64,000 bases of DNA, from NCBI GenBank assembly GCA_963971405.1, contig OZ020484.1:10044001-10108000 (forward strand). The letters run 5' to 3'. The position numbers and the translations under genes are program-made. The DNA is from Psococerastis gibbosa. Taxonomy: Eukaryota; Arthropoda; Insecta; Psocodea; Psocidae. Shown piece after piece: positions 27,145 to 39,100 of this stretch; within the stretch, counting starts at the first letter, position 1, and each line of letters starts with the position of its first letter. The notes below the pieces were generated by a model. The model was not told the DNA's origin. It was given only the letters and a program-made list of their open reading frames with translations, and made no database searches.

Positions 27145-30100
27145 TTATTTTCCATTGAACTGTTGCAAGGGGTAGTGCTCTTTGTATTTCTTCAGGTGGT
27201 TTTCTAAATCAAACATTTGTTCTCTGAAATCAAAATTACTATAATTAGTGAAAATCTGTCGAAATTCTGCTAAAATTAGAACTGGTGACAGAGGACAGAG
27301 CAAAGGCCAATCCGGTCCTTTAATTATCTCTGCATTCTATTCTAGTCCCAACCTTATTTCCCAGATTTAGGGCCCCTAGCTCTCTAGAAATGGACAAACA
27401 CTTTGAAATTTCTACAAAAATATGAAAATTATTTAAGAATCTTCGCAACAAACCTGCGATTTAATTTTAAAAAATACATTAAAATTCTATTTGCAAAAGT
27501 ACAGCCATTTCTTTGAGTGAACATGCAATTTTATTATTATTATTTAAGACTGACGCGATTTCGGATGACACTTTTAGCAAATAATAATAATAACTTTCTT
27601 ACTTAAACCCGGTACAGCCGCAGTGGCGTGTCGACAAAGTATTGTGGTAATTAATACACCTATACACCCGGTGTAGGACAATATTTCCCTTTCAAGCAAC
27701 TATTGATAGGTAGTTAGACGAGATATCTATTCTTTATGTAACTCACCTTAGATGCAGAGGGACATCTTGATAAACACCACGAAACATTTCTTGCCAGTCC
27801 GGTTTCGTTTTCTTTTCAGCAGCCATGAACGCCGTTAACACCTACGGATGATCAATGGTGGTCAAACTAATAAAATGTTAAGAGACACTAAATCTATTAT
27901 ATTTCTGAGGCATCAGGCAGTCGGCATCACCTGAGCTAGAAGCCCTGTACTAAGAAGTAAGCAAATCTATTATATAATATTTAAACAAAAAATAAAATAT
28001 TTAATACAAGAGAAAGAACCTAGTGTCTATTCTATTTCTAAACACATAATGCAAAAAAAGCATTTTATTAAAACAGACAATAGATACAATAAACTAGTGT
28101 CACCAAATTGTACGTTCAAAATATTACTTAGTTTTTTTCCAACTTTGGTTTTTGAAAAAGTTATCTTTATTTTTTGCAACAAAATAGAAAGTGGATCTTA
28201 TTTCAAATAATTTCATAGCAAGCGAGCAATCATAAAGCAATGGACTCGTTTTGGTATTTCACTAAATAGCAGAGCTTCTGCACTCTTCAAGTCTATAGAC
28301 AAAAAATAACAAAAACTTAGAGTTTTAGAAAAACTTGTTATAACAACCCGAATTGGTAAAACCCAAATAATCGTTAAGAAATTAACTTTGTCTAAGAAAC
28401 CCACTTGTGTTAGTATAAAACCCTGAGCGCTTTCGGCAAGAACTGTCATCTACCCCTAGTTAATCCCCTAGTTAAATGTATATCTTTCTGGACAAGGTAT
28501 GTGGATGATATCTTCTGCATTTGGACAGGAAGTAACAGACAACTAGACAATTTCTTAAGTTTTATCAACACAATTCACCCAAAAATCCAATTTACCATGG
28601 AAGTAGAAGAAAACAACTCCCTGAACTTCTTAGACCTCACCATCACCAAAAATAATAGTACCCTAGACTTCAAGATATTTCGTAAAGAAACCCATAGCGA
28701 TAATATAATCCCTGTTGATTCTTCTCACCCTTTCCAGCACAAACACGCAGCATTCCATAGTATGATTTTTCGATTCCTTAACATCCCCATGAATGAAACC
28801 AACTATAATAATGAATTAAATACAAATACAAATTTTTCCTTCATACAAAATGTATAATCTTTCGCGAAAAGAGCAAAAAGGAGGGGGATTGGTTACCTTA
28901 GTGCATGACTCTCTATTTGTAGAAGAATCTGAAATGAAAATAATAGGCACTCTTGAGTATATGAAATTGAAGATAAAGGTAAACGAATCCTTTTCATTTC
29001 ACATAGTAAACGTGTACGTCTCAAAACAAGGAGTCAAAGTGGAAGAACTACGCGATATCATTCCCTCAGGAAAGAAATACATTATCCTAGGAGATTTCAA
29101 CAGCCGACATACAAGTTGGAACCATGGAGAAGAAAACAGAAATGGTACTGTTATGTACGAATGGATCCAAGAAAATGACTTGCTGCTGGTCAACTCACCA
29201 AAAATCCCGACGTACCAGTCGCCAGCAAATGGAGCTCTCAGCACACTAGATTTAACAATAACCAGCCCGGAATTATGGAGGTCAGTAACAAACTGGAAAG
29301 TATGTGATGATCTGGGCAGCGACCATTTCCCAATTAGCTGTCAGCTAGTACTGAACAAAAAACTAGTTACCAATGAAAGCGTTGTGCACAGCCGTTTCAG
29401 GCTTAAAAAAGCAAACTGGAAAGCTTTTGAAAGGGAGACGGAAAACTGGATTCCCAATGAGGAATGTTCTGTGGAGAATATCAAATCATTTATAAATAGA
29501 GTAGCGGATATGACAATCCCCAAGTCAAGAGGGAAAAGGGTTAAAAAGCACATGAATGACTGGTGGAATGATGAACTAAGCGAACTCAAAAAAAGACGAA
29601 GTATTGCTAGGAGAAAATGGAAAAGAAAACGTACTAGGGAAAATAGATCCTCATACAACAAGTGTAACGCCTACTTGAGAAGAGCCATACTTGTAGCCAA
29701 AAGAAAAGCATGGCAAACGTTTGTGAGTTCTATAAATGCTAATACTCCATGTAGCACTGTGTGGAAAAAATTCAAGTCTACCTTAGGCGAAACAGGTGAA
29801 TGCATAAAGCATATCAAAGAAAAGGAGGGAACCATTTTATATGACGACAAATTAAAAGCCAATGCCTTTTGCAATATGTATAAAAGGAAAAGCGGAAAGA
29901 AAATCCCATGGCCTAAACACTTAACCCCAGAAGAAATGAGACTGACTTGTCAATACGAACATATCATGCAGCTCCCTGATACTGATGACCAACCATTCAC
30001 AATCGGCGAACTTGAGAAAGAGATAAATAAGCTAAAGAGAGCAGCGCCAGGGGAAGATGAGATTCATAATGAAATGCTAAAACACTGCTCTAACCTATTC

Positions 30101-33100
30101 AAAGAGAAGCTTTTATCACTTTTTAACAGTATTTGGAAAAAGGGTGACATCCCAATAGGATGGAAAACGGCCCTGGTAATTCCAATTCTCAAGCCAAACA
30201 AAGATAGCAGCGATATGACATCATATAGACCCATATCTCTTACTTCCAGCTTAGGAAAGCTAATGGAAAAACTAGTAAATAGCAGACTAGTGTGGAGATT
30301 AGAGAATGAAGGGACCTTGGGAGTAAATCAGTTTGGACTCAGGAGAAACAGAAGTACCAATGATGGGTTACTATACCTCACTAGTGAAATATACAAAGGT
30401 TTTGAGAACCAGCTGTGCACAGTGGCAGCCCTTATAGATTTTGAAGCAGCTTTTGATAAAGTGCCCCACAAAACAAACAGTTATCCTCCAAGCCATGAAA
30501 GCCGGCCTAAATGGAAACATTCTCAAATACATAACGAATTTCTTCCAAGGTCGGACCATCAAAGTTCTTATTAATGGGCAAAAATCAGAAGAATGCGAGA
30601 CTGAAAATGGAACACCCCAAGGATCCGTGATCAGCACCACATTATTCAACCTAGCTCTTCGCGATATTGATGAAAATCTCCCGGAAAGCGTGCGCTGTAT
30701 GATCTTTGTCGACGACATGACCATATGGGCAACCGAGAAAACTCCTGAAGAAGCAGAGGTAAAGATACAAATGGCGCTAGATTGCATTTCAAAATGGTGC
30801 AATAAGTGGTCCCTCACAGTATCCATGACCAAAACCGAGAGCACCTTCTTCTCAAGGCGCTACATCCACAAAGAGTATGAGCCAGCACTAAACATCAATG
30901 GCACACAAATAAAATATAACAAAAGTCCAAAGCTGCTGGGAATAGTACTTGACAAGAAATTAATGTGGAAGGACCATACAGAATACATAGTAGCACAGAG
31001 CACAAGCCGCACAAATGCGCTAAGAGTGGTGGCAAACCGAGAATGGGGAGCCGATACCATTACCCTTAGAAATTTTTACAGTGCATACATAAGATCTAAA
31101 ATCACTTACTGCAGTGAAGTTTGGGGAGCTGCGGCGAAAACCCACATTGACAAAGTGCAACGTATCCAGACAGCTGCCTTGCGTTCAGTACTGGGGTGCG
31201 TGGAAAGCACGCCTGCAGCGGCAATGGAAATAGAAGCTGGAATCGAACCACTGGACCTATACATAAAGAAACAAACATGGAATAAACACTTGAAAATACA
31301 GTCTCTACGGAACACGAACCCTCTAAGAAACCTCAGAGAAAATAAGAAAATAAAACAATCTTTCATGCATCGAGTGTCAGAAATCATGGAAGATATGCCA
31401 TTAGCTCTGCCAGAAGGAATACCAACCTTTGCTAACCATCCTCCAAGGGTAGAAATAAAATGGAAAATCGAAGATCTTCTCCCATCAAATCTAACAAAGA
31501 ACGACCCTACCGAACTGCTGAAAAGCGCTACACTGGAGATGTGTCACGTAAAATATAAAGACTACACAAAAATCTACACAGATGGATCTGTAGATCTCAA
31601 AGGAGGAAAAACTGGAGCAGGATACTACGTACAGACAACAGGAGAAAAATATTATATTCCGGCCAACGCAACTTCTAGCATGGAAGCTGAACTATTAGCA
31701 ATTGATGCAGCACTGGCAAGTGACAGTATACTGGACGGGGCAAATGTTGTCATACTAACCGACTCAAAGTCAGCACTGCAATACCTAAACAAATGTGAGC
31801 CGTCTGACTACGAATTCAGGGTAGAGAGCATCAGAAACAAACTTTTCAACATCGCAAACAAAGTAGACAACATCGTACTACAATGGGTACCTGGGCACTG
31901 CGGTGTCGAGGGCAATGAAATAGCAGATGTAATAGCCAAAGAAGCATCTCAACTACTACCGGTAGGGAAAAAGATGTTCCCATTATCGCAGTGCAAACAT
32001 TTGGCGGGCAAGATATTTCGACAAGAATGGGAAGAAAAGTGGAGAAGTGGACGTACAGGACGTTTCCTCCATGCTCTCCAACCCTCGCCTGCAAGCCCCA
32101 CTTGGTACAAAGGAGTTTCCAGAGCCACAGCAACGTTTGCATCACGCGCAAGAACGGGACACATCTGAAGTAGGCAACATCTACACAGGCTCAACCTCGT
32201 AGACACCTCTGCGTGCAGAACATGTGGAAGCGAAATCGAATCCCTCCAACATATTCTACTCGAATGCAGCACCCCAAATGTAGAAAGAGAGAGGCTGAAA
32301 CAGATTGTTCCCGATGAAAACCTCGAAATCATCCTCAAGACAAAGGACCTATGGAGCCTAGCAAGAAGAGCATTCGACAGACATCGGGCCATCGGGATCA
32401 CTTGAACCTGGACGCCTGCTTCAAGAAGTAAGTAAGTAAATACAATAAAACAAATTGCCCAAAATAACAATTTCAATCTCAATCTAAAAGACAGAATCCT
32501 ACGACATCACAAAATCAAACACAACCTCAAACTAATTTACCCCCCAGAGAGCTTAAACCCGGAAACCAATAAATCATATTTCAGGATACAATACATAGAA
32601 AAAATCACAGAAAAAATAAGTAACCTCATTTCTTCTACAACAGACAAAATACCAGCCCCGTACAACCACAACAATTTGGCCAATAAACTCATGAACTGCA
32701 AAACCAAACCAGAAAAGGAAAAAGGCAATGGAGTTTATCGTCTAAATTGTAACGATTGTAACGCAATTTACATAGGCCAAACAGGCAGAAGCTTTAAAAC
32801 TTGGGTCAGAGAACATATAACAGGTATAAGAGACACCAACACCAACAGCACATTCGCGAAACACCTTAACTCGGAAAATCACACATTCGATCCTCACAAT
32901 TGGATAGCCCTACACAAAATAAAGAAAAGTTACACTTTAAATTTTTTTTTTGAAAATGTTGAAATCAAGAGAGCTTTACACAATAGGGAAAAATTAACAA
33001 ACGACATAACATTCACATAATCATCCCCTCTAATAGATCTAGCTAGTAGGTTAGGAATAGGTAACCAGCCACGTCCCCTCCCACCCCCTCCTCCCCCCGC

Positions 33101-36100
33101 TCCCAGTCCTATATAAACCAAGGTTTCCTCTCCCTAGTCACATTTGCATCTTCTCCTCGAGTTGAGCAAGTCTCAAATCGCAGGTAAGGTGTAACTGTGC
33201 TAGTGGGTTTCCTTCTGTAGATGGCAGTTCTTGCCGAAAGCGCTCAGGGTTTTATACTAACACAAGTGGGTTTCTTAGACAAAGTTAATTTCTTAACGAT
33301 TATTTGGGTTTTACTAATTCGGGTTGTTATAACAAGTTTTTCTAAAAAAGTTTTTGTTCTTTTTTGTTTATTAAAATGAAATACCACGAAGTCACAAGTA
33401 ATCTAATTATTTAAGTCTATAGAAATGTACTACTGCATAGTAGGAATACATAGAGTAACCAGGAGTTTAACTTTAACATAACTACTGTAAAATTATGTAG
33501 TTTCCACTATGAGTCTTAGTCTGACCTATTGACCTACGGTATCCTGTACTTGACGAAATTTTGATGGCGAATGGCGATATTAGGAATAATAATTTCCCAA
33601 TACTTCAGTTTTTTTCAAGAAACTTCCAAATTGGGAAACATGGCCAAACACTCACGAAAAATATAAAGATGCCTTAATAACTTACCGAGTTTTTAGTTTC
33701 TTCTCTCCATGACATTTCGAGTGAATCGTCCCAAAGATTACGTTGCGTAAGAAACGTGCGCAGGCGGATTATCGGATGATCCACTTCGTCCCATTGCTTC
33801 ACTTCTTCAATAGATCTGTATGCCCCACTGTCGTCGGAGGTGGAATGGTGCCCAATCCTGCAATTAAAAAAAACAATACAATAGCGTAATAATATAGGCA
33901 TGGCTACCCACTACAGCTCCTTTTGAACCATTAAATTTTAATCATAAGCATAAATGTCTGAATAGAGACGGTTAAAGATTGAAATATAAATAGCCTACCT
34001 GCATTCAAATGTTCATGCGTAGGCTTCTTTTACCTTCAAATATAAATCTTCCCAAATCTGTAAAAACTAATTCCTAAAAACCGTCATGTTCAGAACTCAG
34101 AAATAATGACATCATAATTAATTTGGACTTACGCTTATTTCAATGAGATATTTCTTCTACCTATTGAGACGGCGACCAATTTTTGACTTCCCGAAAATTT
34201 CTTCATACCACCTGAGAATAAACCCCCCCCCCCCCCTCTTCAAATTGTTATACTTTATATGTATAGTAGACCTATATCGATTTTAGGAAACACTGGAACT
34301 TCCTTAGATTGGTCCAATTTTGACGAAACTTGGCACAAAAATGTATCATTCAAATGTCTTGATTAAGTTGGTAACATTGTAGTATTATATGGTATATATA
34401 ACACTGACATTAAATTAGCTTTGGTTGAAGAGGTAACCTCCTCGTTATAACCGAAATTAGAGGATATTGAAAAAACTGGGCTTGGCGGGATTCGAACCCA
34501 CGATCTACGCCTAACCGGGGCGTCGTCTTAACCGCTGGACCACAAGCCCCGACAAGTCCAGTAAATGCCAAATCCTCTACTTATGCTCTAATTGACATGA
34601 TTCCTCTAATTTCGGTTATAACGAGGAGGTTACCTCTTCAACCAAAGCTAATTTAATGCCAGTGTTATATATACCATATAATACTACAATGTAATGAATA
34701 AAGCATTGCCTTTATGCAATTAAGTCAGCTCACAGACCTGTTCGGTTAGATAGTTGTGTAGTTGTGCTAAGTCTAGCAACACGAATCATGTCAATTAGAG
34801 CATAAGTAGAGGATTTGGCATTTACTGGACTTGCCGGGGCTTGTGGTCCAGCGGTTAAGACGACGCCCCAGTTAGGCGTAGATCGTGGGTTCGAATCCCG
34901 CCAAGCCCATTTTTTTCCATATCCTCTAATTTCGGTTATTAAGTTGGTACTTGGTGACAAGCTAGATTTTTTTTCAAGATGGCTGCCAATCAAAACCTTT
35001 AAAAAGAAATCATGGCTCAACTAATAGGTTAATGGTTAATAAGATGCTTTTATTAAATCTCACTACACCTGTAGCCTGATCGGGGCGTTTATAATACCGG
35101 TATTTATTTAATCCACTGGTAAACAAGATAATTTTATCATGGAAAGTGCTATTCAAAATTTGTTTGTTTACAGTTATAATCCTAGGGTATTTATTTAACC
35201 CCGGTATTATAAACGCCTCCATCAGACTGCAGATCGGCTAGAACTAGGTCCAAGTAAATGTTTACCTTTACGCGCCCTATCCTGTCAGGCTATTAACAAT
35301 CTCTCACCACTGAGACCACAGATCACAGTAACTCAAGGTGCACATAATTCAGATTGCTTTCTGTGATATATGCGTACATAGGAGAGTTTCAACATGTTTT
35401 TTTTTTAATGACTGGAATAACTCACCTGTATGTCATTGCTTCGACTATGACTGGCTGTGAATTGGCTAAAGCAACCTTTCTTGCTTCCCGAGTCGCATGC
35501 AAAACAGCGAGAACGTCGTTACCATCCACACGAATCGCCGGAATCCCATAACCAGCCCCGCGACCAGCTATCCCATCTCCCCGATATTGTTCACATGTGG
35601 GAGTCGAAATGGCATACCCATTGTTTCGACTGAAAGTAAAATTGATTACAATATTCAACTGAATTTCCATATGCTGCATCGCAGTTTGCATTAAATTTCG
35701 AGAAGCAGTCTACTAACTGCTGGCTATAAGAAAATGACATATTGTTATTAAAAAATGTTAACATATAGAAGGAATTATCGGTACATGAGTACGGTACATA
35801 TACTTTTTAGTAGATAGCCTCTACAGGCACCGAAATTAGAGCAAGCAAGACTCGTTTGCTGATTTATTATAAGAGCTGAAAACGAGTTTAACAATATGGA
35901 ATTTATTTGGAATTGAGGTGTGTGGTCCCTCAAAAAAGGCTCCGACTATTTTTTTTTACATTCACATACATGGTAGTTCTAATTAATTTAAACAAACCCC
36001 ACTATGTTGCATCCCCCTTATAAAACAAGGTCAAATTTTTAAAAATTATTAAAAAATAATTCTTTTGGCAAACCTTTTTATCAATGGATTCTACCTTCGG

Positions 36101-39100
36101 GCATGTTTTAGGCAAGGCCGTAGCCAAGGGGGGTTCATGGGGATTCAACCCCCCCCCCCCTCCCACGAAATGAAATGGCTTGATACTAGATAGAATCGGA
36201 TTTTGAGAGGAAAAATAAAAACCACTATGTAATATCCAATGAAATTTCTAAACCCCCCCAGAAAAAAAAAATCCTGGCTACGGCCTTGGTTTTAGTTAGG
36301 TGCTAAATAGAGTAACAAAACCAAATACAGGTTGCTTTATAAAAAAATTAATAATTATTTTTTGAAGAAATTATGGATAATCCATGCCCCAATGTCATTA
36401 TTATTATTATTATTTATTTGTACAATATTCTATTGACCAACCCAGTCTAGACAATAATTTTATTATAATTATAATTAATCGATCAATGCTGCACTATACG
36501 AGAGGGAAAATCGAGGCAGCTGAGATTTAACCCTAAGAAAATTATTGGGTTAATTTAAAAGTTGTAAAAGTGGACCGAGATTCGCCCAAATGGGAAATAG
36601 AGACAATTTTTTTTCTTTCCTTATTATTAGGAATGGAACTACTTATTTACCTATATACTTATTTATAAATAGGTTAGCATCTACGGGTTCACCCGTACCG
36701 GTTCTTTAACATTGCAACGATGCCTAGGTAAATGTTATGATGGCTCTTGAAAATTACCAGAAAAATATAACAGGCGCGGACAAAGTCGCAGCGAAATTGA
36801 AAGCTGCATGTGCATCCCCTTCACTCGCGGCACCGTCTCCAAAATAAACAATAACTACACGCTGGTTCTTGGCTCTTTTGTAAGCATAAGCCGCGCCAAC
36901 AGCCTGGGGTAGTTGCGTAGTGAGTGGTGACGAAATAGTAACAAAGCCAAGTTCTTTTGACCCGTAGTGCACAGGCATCTGTTTCCCTTTGCCCAAATCG
37001 TCGCAGTTGCCATAACATTGATCCATAAACTGCTGAAGGGTAAATCCTCGGTGTAAGAGAACGCCAGCCTAGAGAAAATAACATTAAAATGTTATACATT
37101 TCCAATTCAGCAAAGCCGGCTGAGTTAGTGGGGTAACTCGTTGAACAATGAAGATAGTTCGGTTATACAATACAGCATTAATTGTCTGTACTGCAATTAA
37201 AATTAACATATAAAGGGAGCAGCAACCTATTAGAGTTTGTTTGATTTTTTAACTACGACAATATGGGTGACTTAAAAAAAAAACATTGCAGCCGTTTTTG
37301 AGAAAAACTCCCCAAAATTAAGTTGGCCCCAAATACAAAAAGTGGTTTTGTGCCCAATTTCATCAAAATTCATTGTGTAGTTAGTCCAAAAATTGAACTG
37401 ACTGACAGACTTTCGTAAAAACCCCTTTTTTGGGTTCTACGTAATTCCGTTGAAATCTCGAAATCGAAATTTTCGACAGTCACAAAGCTTTCCTTATACT
37501 GTGCTAGCTTATTAATAGGAAACAAAAAGAAAAGAAAATTAATTATAATTAAAATATCTTTGCTTAGTTTAAGCCATCATCAGGTTGAACGGATATCCGA
37601 AAAAAACTAACACTAATTAGTTCAATAAATCCTTTTTCCTCCTTTCCTCTCAGTTCGAAAGTTTTTTATGGGACAGAATGCCAGAATGAACGAGAACCAT
37701 CCTTTCTGTCCTACTTATATGCACCATATCATACGGGAATTTGCAAGTCTATGAGCTACTAACAGCGGAAACTAGCTTATGGGAATTCATTAGCTATGGA
37801 GATAACCCAATTTACAACATACCTGCTACCAATTTCGACACACAGTTTGACTATAGATTAATGGCATACGAAGGAGAGTAAGACCAAGAAAGCGATAAAG
37901 AAACCAAAGTGAGGTTTATATCAGGGTGTTGGGACTGAAGCCGGAGGTAGTGCTGAATGGTCAGGGGTGGAATAACATGAAGGAGTGAAGGAGGCTCTTA
38001 TAACATAGCCGGGCCACATTCGAAAAAAGGAAGACAGGAGTATGAAACTAGAGGAGATTATTGGAACATTTTTTTTTATTATCCAATGCCCACTCTTGGC
38101 ATCTCTGCCATTTGGTGTCGCGCAAGCCAGTATAGATCAGCGAGGAGATATTCTCCTGTGTTCACCGACGAGTCTCGAGCGTCTGCAAGCCCCGGGCATC
38201 CAAAGAGATGATCGGCCACCATTGAGGGGTGTCCACACAGGGGGCATGAGGACGAGTCGAATACGCCTATCCTATGTAGGTGTGAAGCTAGGTAGTCGTG
38301 TCCAGTGAGGGCTCTGAAGGAGGCAACAAACACGTGGCGGGGGAGGTTTCGGTTGATTGGCCCGTCCTTTACTAGCCTCTCCCACTTCTTGCCCTGTGCA
38401 GCTGTGGCATGACGAGTTTTTACTTGATTAGCACATGTGCAGTTTATTAGTGATCTCGCAGAGGAGAGTGTAGTTTTCACTTTAACCTGCTGTAGTGATG
38501 CGCCAAGTTTAGCTAGGTGGTCTGCATTCTCATTTCCAGCCACACCTATGTGACTCGGAATCCACTGAAGTGCAATTGTCCAGCCAACAGCAGCCATTTC
38601 GTCGAGTAGTCGCCTACATCGGATGGTGCGAGGACAGTCAGTTTCGTTATTGCCGGAGAGGGCGAGGATAGCAGCATGGGAGTCGATTATTGGAACATCA
38701 GGACTATCCTCTGCGCACAACCAGGATGGTATAGAGGCTGAGAAGGAATGGCTGCCGCGAATACGAGTGGTTGCAGGATCGTATATTCGCACCCCGCAAA
38801 TAGATGCGTAACTTTTTTTTAAATACTAGGTCAATCATTCGCAAGTATCGGCGATACTTCATAGGAATTTAATAATTATATTACATGATCATCTATTTAC
38901 CTCTCTGTACTGAGCGAATATCAAATCTTCTGGGTGAAGAGCAGCAGTGCTTCCGATCTGGCAACCTTCTTCTCCATTATTTGTCATATAGAAAGAAATC
39001 CGACCCTGCCGCTGGCTTTCATATAAAATACGGTCCATTGTATTTAGAAGTGTCATGTCTTTGTACATTTTTATTAGTAATTCGTTGGAAACCTAGTATA

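Noticed and set aside
34837..34908. A tRNA gene with complete cloverleaf
   Set aside because: The same unit and the same flanks occur in inverted orientation at 34478-34549, and U33 is missing, so it is a SINE head.
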